Below are positions 1 through 10,700 of a stretch of DNA of 64,000 nt, in pieces (position 1 is the first letter of the stretch; the number at the start of each line of letters is the position of its first letter). Origin of the DNA: Colias croceus (lineage: Eukaryota; Arthropoda; Insecta; Lepidoptera; Pieridae); contig NC_059565.1 of NCBI RefSeq assembly GCF_905220415.1, forward strand, positions 5,046,501 to 5,110,500, read 5' to 3'. A model generated the notes under the pieces. It did not search any database, was not told the origin of the DNA, and saw only the letters and a list, made by a program, of their open reading frames with translations. The translations under genes were made by a program, and so were the position numbers.

Positions 1-89
1 AACATTATATTGTAAGTTATAACACCTTAAAATACCATGTTTAAATGCAAATAAAGGATTTATTATTATTATTTAATTATGTAAAAAAA

Positions 90-215
90 TAAACGTTTCA
101 TGTACCATCATTGTACTTTAAGAAATATTATAAAAAAAAAGAATTATCGAAATCGGTTCAGCCGTTCTCGAGTTATGCGCTTAGCAATTACAGATTTGGC
201 GATTCATTATTATTA
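90..215 (-). mobile_element. Helitron fragment (GCCGGGGCGGACC family)
   Basis: The segment holds the internal part of the family seen whole at 27157-27325: 'atcgaaatcggttcagccgt' next to 'tactttaagaaatattata'. Both termini are lost. Positions 1-90 and 216-501 hold only AT-rich sequence and a LINE-like 'aataaaggatttattatt' end at about 50-75. Confidence 0.5.
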
Positions 216-307
216 TATTAGGTACATGGTACATATAGAATATACTCATATATTATCTATATTGGACTAGAAAATATATCCTAACCTACACGTAACTGAC
301 TTTTTTT

Positions 308-2466
308 TTAAATACTGTGCTGAATTTAATCAAATTTTCTGAATATATTGTATACTAATCTTTGTAAGGATTATAAATTTTACTTCAATTGAAGCAATAT
401 CTCTGAAACAGCGAGTCCGAATTTGATCATTCTTCCACTAGTAATAAAAATAATCCAGCAATAATATGTAAATATTAAATATCACATAATATGTAAATAT
501 TACATACTAATATTATAAAGCTGAAGAGTTTGTTTGTTTGAACGCGCTAATCTCAGGAACTACTGGTCCGATTTCAAAAATCCTTTCGTTGTTAGATAGC
601 CCATTTATCGACAAAGGCTATAGGCTATAATCATCACGCTAAGACCAACAGGAGCGGAGCCACGCGGGTGAAACCGCAGAGCGCTATAATTTAAATCAGA
701 TTCGTAAAAATAATAATACAAATTGGCACTTACATTCGTAACTGCTGCTTTCTGTAATGGAAAATGGTGTACTTAGTAAAGTCAAATATCCCAAAATTTT
801 TTGGGGATAGAATAAAAAGTATATAAATAGGTAGATAACTACCTATAGCTAGTTTTTCAAAAATAGTAGAATTAAAAAAATCCGTAACTAAATAGACATT
901 TTTTATTCAGAAAAAAATACGTACAATAAGGTAGGTACATTTTTTATTAAATTTAAAATAGGAAACTTACATCATCTGCAGCAGGTGCTTGTGATGGCTA
1001 TAAGAAATAATATAAAAATTAATTATACATTATGGAAAGACAATAAATATAATTAACATGATTTTTTTTCAATTACCTACTATTATACAAGGGAGAGCTC
1101 ACGAATTCGTCTACACTCTACATTATAAAATAAAAATGTCGTCTATAAAATTGATTATCATTCAGTAAATTAGAATCAGCCGTTTCACAAAGTAGAAGGA
1201 CAGATTTATCTATTTACTTTAGATTTTATAAACATGAGATTGACACCTTAAAAAAACGGTTTCTGTAGGTGCATCGTCCTGCAAAAAGGTAAGTATAAGT
1301 TTTGATTTATTCATAAAATGAAATAAATATCTAAGTTATTTTTATCCTTGTTTTAATAATAAAGTACTTAAAAGTAACTTGCAATTGCAAAATATTAAAA
1401 AAAAATGAAAATCCACTCAGCAGTTATTGACTTCACATAGGTGGTGTAATAAACACTTTAAACACGACTTTCTCATCTACACTAATATAACTTTGTTTGT
1501 TTGATTGTCATGAATAGGCTCATAAACTCCTCATAAACTACTGGACCGATTTTAAAAATTCTTTCAATCGAAAGCTTCATCATCCACTATAGACTATAGG
1601 CTAGGTTTTATCCTTAGGAACTCCCAAGGGAACGGGAACTATGCGGGTTTTTCTTTGAAAACGCGGGCGAAGCCGCAGGCGGAATACTAGTAATTAATAA
1701 AGATTTATACTCACGACACATTTTCCAATGGACCATAGACAAGAAAATAAAGCGATCCACTGCCAACTGAGATGCATTCTGAAAAATTTAAAAAGTTCTA
1801 TTAAAGTTTAAAGTATTGAATTATCTGTATTCTATATTATTATTTATGTAGGTACCTTGGTAAGTACTAAAGATTATACTCTAAGTATTCTTCATTTCAG
1901 AAATATAATATTAATATTATGTTTTTTAATAATTTAAATTGAATGTAGGTAACTATCTATGACGTAAGTATGTGATATATTAATGATTTTCTTGTATATG
2001 ATAAGTCTATACCTACAAGAAATAGGTACATACAACAATACCTATGATAAAATATATTTTGCATTACGCGGGCATTATAAATTTAAATTTAGGTACAATT
2101 AAAGATTTTAACATTAACATTAAGATTTTAAGTTTTTGGAGGAGGCCTATGCCAACAGGCACACTGAAATTAGAGACATATTGTAAAATTAACTAAAATT
2201 CATTTATGTATAGTGTTAGATTATGTTTAATTGTTTACTGATTTCAGAATAAAGGGCTTTATTATTATTATTAAAGATTTTAACGGATTTTAAACGCAAT
2301 TTATTCATTATATTATTATCCCGATGTTTCGGACACTTTGCAGCGAGCGTGGGAACATCGGGATAATACTTAATAAGTATAATGAATAAATCGCGTTTAA
2401 AATGTTTAATTGTAATTGTATAATACTCGCGTAAAATCAAACACAAGTAACTACTACCTACTTACC
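308..2466 (-). CDS. Candidate micro-exon gene for a small secreted peptide (tentative)
   Basis: A possible spliced gene, not recognised as any family. An exon at 1778-1715 has a good acceptor (tttttcag) one base before ATG (1777) and a good donor (gtgagt). It encodes 21 residues, MHLSWQWIALFSCLWSIGKC plus V, that look like a signal peptide. Downstream on the same strand are short segments with good splice signals: 1278 onward (ttttgcag acceptor, weak donor, starts DDAPTET), 997-971 (27 nt, PSQAPAADD, both sites strong) and 751-734 (18 nt, KAAVTN, both sites strong), then an acceptor at 319 followed by HSI-stop. A strong donor at 2465 (AAG|gtaagt) could end a 5' UTR exon. If exon 2 uses the weak donor after 21 nt, all micro-exons are multiples of three. 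With a 32-nt exon 2 the frame changes but stays open to a later stop. No transcript evidence; exon 2 is the weak point. Confidence 0.3.
502..688 (+). mobile_element. Non-autonomous Helitron, family A
   Basis: Begins near 'tactaatattataaagctg', carries 'gctaatctcaggaactactg' and the 'gaccaacaggagcggag' block, and ends in the GCGGGTGAAACCGC hairpin. The terminal CTAG is mutated. Confidence 0.75.
1476..1690 (+). mobile_element. Non-autonomous Helitron, family B-like
   Basis: Starts TCTACACTAATAT and ends gcgggcgaagccgcaggcgg...CTAG. It has the family's terminal hairpin followed by CTAG. It sits between the candidate micro-exons. Confidence 0.75.
2130..2276 (+). mobile_element. LINE 3' remnant
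   Basis: Contains 'ggaggaggcctatgccaac' and ends 'aataaagggctttattatta', the typical 3' end of lepidopteran non-LTR elements with a TTA-repeat tail. No coding sequence remains. Confidence 0.5.
2286..2403. mobile_element. Hairpin MITE
   Basis: Long inverted repeat. The left arm 'aaacgcaatttattcatta' plus 'atcccgatgtttc' is matched in reverse by 'gaacatcgggat' and 'taatgaataaatcgcgttt'. A related copy, split by Helitrons, lies at about 57525-57930. Confidence 0.6.
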
Positions 2467-3127
2467 TTAATTTTGTATAGCGTTTGGTTCAATATCAATA
2501 ATAAAATATCATTTCATACCATTTTTCATACATACAATTTTTGCCTTACCTAATTTTTCGCTGTTAAAATTTATAACACAACACAATAACCATAAAATTT
2601 GCTACAATGTGATTTAGAATATGTTTTTGATAACATTTTATTGGTTTAGTTTCAATTTTATTTAATAATAGCTTTTATTCTCACTATTTTGCTTGTGTTG
2701 ACTTAAATATTTTATCAAATACCTGAGGCTTTTGGAACATTACATAGAAAATACCCTAATTATAGCATAACTACACTTATATATAAAAACCCAAAGACGA
2801 CAAAGTTTGCGCTAAAATATATTTTAAATTATTTTTAATTCTTGTGACAAAATTTATCAAAATTGGTTCCACAGTTTAGTTTTAAAACAGTACAAACCAA
2901 TATTTACTAGAAAAGTTAATTAAGTATGCTTAATAGTGATTATTATTATATTATCAAATGTTAATTTTTGAAGTCAAGACATCTTCAGAAATAAACAAGG
3001 GGGGGGGGGGGGTAAAAAATCTTTAAAAATTGCATAACGTAATACTTGAACACTAGCTTAAAATTTATGGTTGAATAAAACAAAAAATAAGTAAAAAAAT
3101 ATTTAATATAACAATATAATATACAGG
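2413..3127. other. Intergenic stretch downstream of UFC1
   Basis: No gene seen. It holds a strong minus-strand donor (2465), a TATA-like run 'tatatataag' read on the minus strand near 2780, and an uninterrupted run of 14 G at 2999-3012. The UFC1 3' UTR should lie in about 3050-3127, where only a variant 'attaaa' polyadenylation signal is visible. Confidence 0.4.
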
Positions 3128-6024
3128 TCATTTCGCTTCTTCTGATTTCTCTTGATATTTAACTACCCCCTTTTCTATCAAATCGGGAATTTCTACTGCT
3201 AGCCATGGACCCAACTGTAAAAAATATTATTATTATTACTTTAATTAATAATTACATTAAAACTTGTAGAAGAATAAAGTTAATATAAATATAGTCCTCT
3301 ATATTAATACAATATTATCTATACTAATATTATAAAGCTGAAGAATTTATTTGTTTGAACGCGCTAATCTCAGGAACTATTGGTCTGATTTCGAAAAATT
3401 ATTTCGGTGTTAGATAGACCATTTATCGAGGAAGGCTATACATCATCACGGTTAGACCAACAGGAGCGGAGCAATGCGGGTAAAACCGCGGGGCACAGCT
3501 AGTATATTATAAAGCTGAAGAGTTTGTTTATTTGAAGGCACTAATCTCAGGAACTACTGGTCAATATTTGAAAAATTATTTTAGTGTTAGATAACCCATT
3601 TATTGAGGAAGGTTATATGTCATCACGCTTAGACCAACAGGAGTGGAGCAATGCGGTCAAAACCACGGGGCACAGCTAGTCAGTGAATAATTTTTATTCA
3701 CAGGTGATACTGCACATCTACTCTTGCTTTTAGTTGTATTTTAAATAATAATATAATGTCATTATGTATTTATTATTTCGGTTAGCTTGATTTTAATAGA
3801 TTTTATGATTACTACAAGCGTTAAAACGACTGGTAAATGGTCTTAGATGCTACGATGTCACAGCTAGTCCTACTAATATTATAAATGCGAAAGTTTGTGA
3901 GGATGTGTATGTGTGTGAGTTTGTTACTCTTACTACTAAACAGATTGCAATAAAATTTAGCACACATGTAGAGGAGAACTTGGATTAACACACACGATAG
4001 ATTTTATCCCGGAAATCCCACGGGAACGAGAACTATGCGGGTTTTTCTTTGAAAACGCGGGCGGAAAGCTAGTATTTTATAAATTAGCTAGTTTCAAACT
4101 CTACTCACCCCCAAAGCCATAGCGTGTGCTATACCAAACTTAGGTACGTTTCTCGCCCATAGCGGCTTAAAATGGTCGGTCAAACATATTTTACCGCCCC
4201 TGTACATTTTCGCCGTTTTCCCGTCGAGCCCGGGAAGCGCTATCTCTGGTGCTGTGGTCGGGTAGGTCACGGGTATCTAAGAATAAAAATACCAGAGTCA
4301 TTTTATAGAAGAGCAAATAGGGTAATAATGAAAATAATACAAAAAATGTGTGCATGTATTAGTGTACACACATAAAAAGTGAAACTTCTTGATGACCTTA
4401 TTTTTCAAAAAATAATTTAAGTACTATAATATGCAACTTTACAGAAAATCACGCATGGTAGGGATGAGAAAAAGATGGCGCGTAACGGAAAAATGTCACG
4501 CGTAACGAAAAAATGTTACACTTTTTTTCCAACCCCGATAAAGAAGTTTCACTTCAATAAAAGGGTCTTTGTGTCTATAATGTGTACATAATATATTTAA
4601 AATACACTTATAATTATTCCTATTATTAGACAAACAGAACAAACACTTTATCGCTGCAAAGGAAATATATCATTTGTGGAAATTTCAGCTTTCTAGCTAT
4701 CAAGGTTTATGAGATACAGCCTGGAGACAGACAGACAGTGGAGGCTTAGTAATAGGGTCCTGTTTTACCCTTCAGGTATGGAACCCTAAAAACAACACCA
4801 AATACTATCTTTATATATAAAATTCCCCTGTCACAATGTTAGTTATCATACTCCTCCAAAATGGCTGGACTGATTCTCATGAAATTTTGTGTGCATATCG
4901 GGTAGCTCTGAGAATTGGCTAACATTTATTTTTCATACCCCTAAATGATGAAGAGTAAGGCAGAACAACGTTTGCCGGGACAGCTAGTTGACTATAATTG
5001 AAAATATATTTTGTTCTAGGTTTCCGCCCGCGGCTTCGCCCGCGCATTCAAAGAAAAACCCGTCATTTTCCCGGGATAAAAAGTAGCCTGTCCTTTCTCG
5101 GGTATAAAAATATCTCCATATTACATATACCAAATTTCATGAAAATTGGTTCAGTAGTTTAGGCGTGATTGAGTAACAGACAGACAGACATAGTTACTTT
5201 CGCATTTATAATATTAGTATGGATTTCCATACAAATATCATACTTACATCAAATTCAAGATCGAACTCATATTTCAGCAAGTTATGAATGTACCAACACT
5301 TGCCGAACCAGCGGGTGCCTGTTTTATCTGACTCTAGTCGAAACCAATCATTATCTGCTTCTTTGTTGTTTTGGACATACTGAAAATTAAATCATTTTAT
5401 GTATTAAGTAAATATTTCAATAAAGTGGATTTCTTATTATTTTCTAATTATTAAAAAAAAAAAACAATTTTAAAACAGTTTTGTACATTAAAGGCAGCTT
5501 TATCACTTTAATGTGATCTCTGTCACACAACCTCTGTGGCAAGTTGTTGTTTGAATAATAAATGTTAAGATGAGAGGCTCTATCTATCTAATCAGAATAC
5601 ATCAACAGTTCAACACTATATTGAAACGTGAAATATATAGTAGGTAACAACAAATAATGTGTCACCTCACGCTTATTTCCTGTTTGTAATGTAGTATTAA
5701 GTATACTAATGGTAATATTTCATTCAGCGTAATATAATAAATATTCTAACGTTGTTATGTACCTACGTGAAGTCGATTTAGAAAGTAGTCGTGTTACTTC
5801 GTAAGTTATACATAAATAGGCCACAGCGATAATATTTAACAAGACAGACATTGTAACGTGTCCAAAAAATCAATAATTACGAGAGAAAGAGGGTTAAATA
5901 CCTTAATGAGAGCTTGATATTCTTCCTTTAATCGGGTCGTCCATAATTCCTTATCTCTTGGACCTGCTTTTGTTTTCAGCAAGGGAATGCTGCCTAAAGT
6001 CTTCCTAGTACCTTCGTCCACCAT
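3128..6024 (-). CDS. UFC1: UFC1, ubiquitin-fold modifier-conjugating enzyme 1
   Basis: E2-like enzyme of ufmylation. It accepts UFM1 from UBA5 on its active cysteine and passes it, with the UFL1 ligase, to targets such as ribosomal proteins at the ER. Four coding exons join in phase: 6024-5902 (residues 1-41), 5379-5248 (42-85), 4276-4109 (86-141) and 3214-3128 (142-169, stop TGA). The product is 169 aa; human UFC1 has 167. Recognisable blocks are AGPRDKELW, EADNDWFRLES, GTRWFGKCWYIH, TAPEIALPGLDGKTAKMYRG and the active site GGKICLTDHFKPLW. The cysteine falls at residue 116, as in human. I chose the ATG at 6024 over an in-frame upstream TTG because it matches the family start. All introns are GT-AG; introns 2 and 3 carry Helitrons. 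The gene is divergent from BORCS5 and appears intact. Confidence 0.97.
3318..3502 (+). mobile_element. Non-autonomous Helitron, family A
   Basis: Starts TCTATACTAATATTATAAAG and ends accgcggggcacagCTAG, followed by T. It lies in UFC1 intron 3. Confidence 0.85.
3503..3679 (+). mobile_element. Non-autonomous Helitron, family A (tandem)
   Basis: Begins directly after the CTAG of the previous copy (tatattataaagctgaag) and ends ccacggggcacagCTAG. The head-to-tail pair suggests insertion next to the earlier element's end or tandem rolling-circle replication. Confidence 0.8.
3868..4072 (+). mobile_element. Non-autonomous Helitron, family B
   Basis: Starts TCCTACTAATATTATAAATG and ends gcgggcggaaagCTAG. 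A remnant of another Helitron 3' end (cacagctag) precedes it at 3860-3867. It ends 36 bp from UFC1 exon 3. Confidence 0.85.
4379..4553. mobile_element. MITE with GTGAAACTTCTT ends
   Basis: About 175 bp bounded by 'agtgaaacttctt' and its inverse 'aagaagtttcact'. The interior 'ggtagggatgagaaaaagat' is shared with the copy at 11321-11506. It lies in UFC1 intron 2. Confidence 0.65.
4640..4791 (+). repeat. GGTTCCGTA-type interspersed repeat, 3' part
   Basis: Shares 'tttcagctttctagctatca', 'gatacagcctggagacagac' and 'ggaaccctaaaa' with the longer copy at 46239-46597. Confidence 0.55.
4808..4987 (+). mobile_element. Helitron-like element, GCCGGGACAGCTAG end
   Basis: Starts TCTTTATATATAAAATTCC and ends gtttgccgggacagCTAG. 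This family is distinct from A and B and has no GC hairpin loop of the usual sequence. Confidence 0.6.
5016..5223 (-). mobile_element. Non-autonomous Helitron, family C
   Basis: Read on the minus strand it starts TCCATACTAATATTATAAAT and ends ggcgaagccgcgggcgg...CTAG. Its edge is 24 bp from the UFC1 exon 2 donor (5247). Confidence 0.85.
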
Positions 6025-6317
6025 TTTCAAAAGTTTATAACATAGTTTTAATAAAGAAAACTTTAATATATTAATAAATCAACGACACAGTGCCCACCAC
6101 AAAAACAAGTTCTTTCGCTGTCATTAATGACGTAATTGACACGTAGACGTAATTCTTTTTTTATTCAATTTACTGGGTCTTAAATACCTGTCTTATGGTT
6201 CAACATTTTAATTAATGTTGTACTTTATTTCGAGTAGTAATTATAATAAATTTCAATAGCAACTAACTTCAACTATCTTAACAAGAATCATTTTCGCAAC
6301 AAAAAAATTATTTTGTT

Positions 6318-6319
<2 letters not shown>
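6025..6319. promoter_or_regulatory. UFC1 upstream region
   Basis: This is the UFC1 side of the divergent UFC1/BORCS5 intergenic region. No clear TATA box or initiator was identified. It probably holds the UFC1 5' UTR and core promoter by position only. Confidence 0.3.
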
Positions 6320-6354
<35 letters not shown>

Positions 6355-7287
6355 CGTTTAATCTGCAATCAGTCGCAAGACTATAAGCAGATGTGGTGCC
6401 TGCGTGAGATTATGTAGACGACGAGACCAGCGTCTCGTCTGTCTTCTAGAAAACATCCTTCCTTTTCAGCCTTTTGGTCATGGGGGAAGGTTTTACAAGT
6501 TCTTGGGCAAGGGGATTGGGGTGACGCGACAGGCGGTCGGCATATCTATTTTTAAATTTGTCAATTTCAGCTTGAACGGTCGGTACATTCAGATATTCAT
6601 GGATCTCCACATTTCTGGTAAACCAGGGGGCGCTTGCGATGGTACGCAGTATGTGATTCTGGATACGTTGAATGCACATAATGTTACTTTTACTGGCAGT
6701 TCCCCACAATGGGACACCATAGGTCCAGATAGGTTTTAAAACGGTGTTGTAGATTAATAGCTTATTGTCCACAGACAGGACAGAGTTTCTTCCCATAAGC
6801 CACTGCAGGTTGCGAAACTTAAAATTTATTTCGTCTCGTTTCTTTTTGATGTGGGTGGCCCAGGTGAGTCTTCGGTCTAGGTTGAAGCCCAAGTATTTAA
6901 CATGTTCGCTATCCGTCAGCACATCATCACCAAATTTGACTGGGGGGCAGTTGCCTCTCCTTAAGGTGAATGTAATGTGGTGTGACTTCTGAGCACTTGT
7001 ACGGATGCGCCATTTCCTCATCCATTCACAGGTTACATCCAGTAAGCGTTGAAGCTTATCACTTGCTGCTATTGGGATATCATCTCTAGCAAGGTAGGCT
7101 ACATCATCAGCATAAGTTGCAACGGTTACGTCACTAGCTACTGGTAGGTCCGCAGTAAATATTTTGTATAGAACAGGGCCGAGAACAGAGCCTTGTGGAA
7201 CGCCGGCATGTATTTGGCGAAGTGAGGATCTATCATCCCTCTGTTTCACTCGAAAGAGTTTTTTATTTGTTAGATTTATATAGATTA
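6320..7287 (-). mobile_element. 5'-truncated jockey-like LINE with reverse transcriptase fragment
   Basis: The open frame from about 7285 to 6446 has the C-terminal half of a non-LTR reverse transcriptase: HAGVPQGSVLGP, catalytic YADDVAYLA and the KYLGFNLDRRL thumb block, ending without the N-terminal endonuclease. The frame runs upstream past the first ATG (7249) to the insertion edge, so the element is 5'-truncated, not a gene. A poly(A) tail appears on the plus strand as a T run at about 6320-6352. The 12-mer 'tttgttaaattt' occurs at both edges (about 6314 and 7289) and is a likely target-site duplication. It sits between the divergent UFC1 and BORCS5 starts. Confidence 0.85.
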
Positions 7288-7300
7288 TATTTGTTAAATT

Positions 7301-7753
7301 TAACGTTTAGAAATTCATCATTCAATGAAATCATTGACAATAAAACATTACTGATGTCAATTAACGACTATTGTCAAAAATGTCAAATAAGTATTCATAT
7401 GTAAATAACAATAATCGTCAAAGAATGTAGAAATTAGATTATTTTATAATTCACTTTTGCATACAAAACTACTAGGTACCTACATCGTGAGATATTGAAC
7501 ATTTTCAATTCGTAAAAAAGTACTCATAGAATTTAAGTTTAGTTTAGCTGGCTTTATCTTTAGCTTACCGAAAAACGGGTAAGTACCTACTTTAACATAG
7601 TATCTATTATAACACCAATAGGTACCTATTATAATTCCACCAAAATCAATCCTTAAACTATTCAAATTAATTACATTTTACATACTTAGCCTAGTATTAT
7701 CGAATATATTTAATAGAACTTTAATTTCAACTACAACTTATTTCTAGCTTAAC
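7301..7753 (+). promoter_or_regulatory. BORCS5 upstream region
   Basis: The 450 bp between the LINE edge and the BORCS5 ATG. An acceptor-like 'acttatttctag' ends 6 bp before the ATG, so a 5' UTR intron is possible. No core promoter motif is convincing. Confidence 0.3.
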
Positions 7754-10700
7754 ATGGGTTCGGAACAGTCTTTACCGCCAAAGCAGCCGCAGCGAGCACC
7801 GCCAGTGCGTCGAGGGTATACCGTAGCTGGTACTAGCTTTGCAGGTAATTTCATTATAATTATTATAAAACTAATTTTCCGCCCGCGTTTTCAAAGAAAA
7901 ATCCGCATAGTTCCCGTTACTGGTGTATTTCCGGGATAAAACGTGATAAAACCTATCCTATGTGTTAATGCAAGTTACCTATATGTGTGCTCAATTTCAT
8001 TGCAATTGGTAGTATTTGCATGCATATCAAACATATATATCGCACATATATGCGATGCAGTAATTTTCTATTTTATTTAGTACTAGCGGTCCGCCCCGGC
8101 TTCGCCCGTGGTACATATTTACGTTTTCTCTACATAAGAACCATCCTCGTACTTCAAGGAATATAATAAAAAAAAGGATTATCAAAATCGGTCCATCCGT
8201 TCACGCGTGATGCTGTGACCAAGGAAAACGGGTTTTTTCATTTTTATATATATGTATAGATAGATTACATAAGTAAATTAACTTACAAATCAAAACCTTT
8301 AGAAATTGTAGAAGTACAACTGAACTGATCTGGATGGAATGTATACTACAAGTTATAAATTTTTATGCTATACTAGAGGTCCGCCCCGGCTTCGCCCGTG
8401 GAACATATTTCGCAATAAAAGGTAGCCTATGTCCTTTCTCGGGTATCAAAATATCTCCATACCAAATTTCATGCAAATTGGTTCAGTAGCTTAGGCGTGA
8501 TTGAGTAACAGACAGACAGACAGAGTTACTTTCGCATTTATAATATTAGTATGGATTAGAACTGTATAAATAATAATTAAGATTATATTACATGTTTAAT
8601 TTAGTTGCATTTATCATAGCAGAAAACAATTAAATTAAATAATTCATGTTTTTCAAAAATAATGATCTAAGTTTTTGACAATCCATATCAGTGATTAAGT
8701 GAAAAAAGAAACAGTGTGAAAGAAGTTCCTCTAGAAAATAAAGCTGAAATATAATTTAATCAGATGTAACAAGAAAAATCAATATTGGTTTAATGCCTCA
8801 GCCCTGGAATCACAGACACAATAGAAAATCTATTGTGTCGTGTTCTCATCGGGCCCCTCGGTGGTCAATGGGTTAAAACTTTATTTTTATTTAGTGTTCC
8901 ATATTTTAATATTCTTCTACCCTTTACATTTATCATAGTATAATATTATTATTTCAAGATGTCCGCCGTCCTGACGCTTCAGCAAGTGGCAACAATTCGC
9001 CTGGTGCTAGCATGTGTTCAGATTCAGAGTTGCCGTATATTTCCTATACAGTGGATCGACCGATTGGTGGTATGTACTCATATATTTATTTATTAAATTG
9101 CTGTTACAGAACAAACCTGATGCTTCAGCTAAATACAAGTTGTAATATTTTGCTATTAGCTTTCTTTACAAAGTTTATGCGTAACTGGCTGCGCTCCGCG
9201 TTTTCACCCGCGTAGCTCCGCTCCTGTTGGTCTTAGCGTGATGATATAGAATAGCCTATGGCCTTGCTCGTTTAATAGTCTATCTAACACCGAAAGAATT
9301 TTTCAAATCGGACCAGTAGTTTCTGAGATTAGCGCGTTCAAACAAACAAACAAACAAACTCTTCAGCTTCATAATATAAGTAATTAAGTATTAAGTTTTA
9401 AGTAAGAAATTACAATTTATTCTCAATAATTAAACTAATTTAAAAAAATAATAGATTAACGAACAACTAATGATTGTTCAATCGATTGATTGATTGATGA
9501 TTGAATGAAAAATGTGGTTGGTGTTGTATTTATTGGTTATCGGTTAAAAATATGTTATGACGATTTAAAAGTGCTTCTATAAGAAGTCTAATTGAATAAA
9601 CAAATGTTTGAGTTTATGTTTATTTTGATTTACAGATTCCCCAAAGAACACGTCGAAATTACAACGCGACGGGAAAAAAGCGCTCCAACGACGTCAAATG
9701 AGTTTACAGTCAAGAAAAGGAAAGCGAAGCCGGGATATAGTGGTAGTTAAGGCCGCTACAGATACACAATTAGATGAAGATATACAGAGGTTGCAGGTTA
9801 GTTGAGTTTGAGTTTTTATTTAATCTATACTAATATTATAAAGATTAAGTTTGTTTGAACATGCTAATCTCAGGAACTACTGGTCCGATTTGAAAAATTC
9901 TTTCGATGTTAGATAGCCCGTTTATCGAGGAAAGCTATAAGCTGTATTATATCATCACGCTTAGACCAACAGGAGCGTAGTACTGCGGGTAAAACCGCGA
10001 AGCGCAGCTAGTCTAAATAATTTTGGAACACACTAACAAGTGTTTTTTACAAAAATATTTTTTGTTATTCACAGGAGATACCAACATTCCTGCCGATCAT
10101 GAGGGGTACTTTGGGTCTACCTGGTGCTCGGGACCCTGAGGTTTTAGAAGGTTAGTACCTATTTAGTTAGGAAAGTTCTTTTATATGTGTTCTAATATCA
10201 ATCTTAAAAGCCGGGAGCGCGCATTTTATTTTAATTGTTCCAATTAATATTTTTCCTTTCAAATACACTGTATTTTTTAGAGATTTGAACATTTTTTTTT
10301 GTATTTAAGCGTTTTGATACTATTTTTCTTAACTGGGCACAGTTTTTTTTTAATTGAAACATTTTTAGGCGCGTTCGGAGTAAAATTTGAAGGTCGTGTC
10401 ATGCCATGCCATCACGTCATGGAGTAAGGCGACGATTTTGTAATCTTTGAATTTTGTCTAAGTGACTCGTATGCTACGTGTACTTCTGACACGTATGCTC
10501 GGTACGCACGCTCCTTTTTTAATTTTACGTTATAAATTACAATCACGTTACACAATTAATCGCCATATTATTACAAGTCCTTTATCTTTCACATAGGCAT
10601 TAAATTTTTGTTACTATCAAGTGGCAAATGTATATTTTTTGTGGGTTTGAACATGTTTCGATTAATTTGTTTTTCGAGGTAGCACTATTTTTTTAGAATT

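Noticed and set aside
2216..2446. 76-aa minus-strand frame
   Set aside because: It runs through the hairpin MITE and a LINE tail.
4172..4375. 67-aa plus-strand frame
   Set aside because: It is antisense to UFC1 exon 3.
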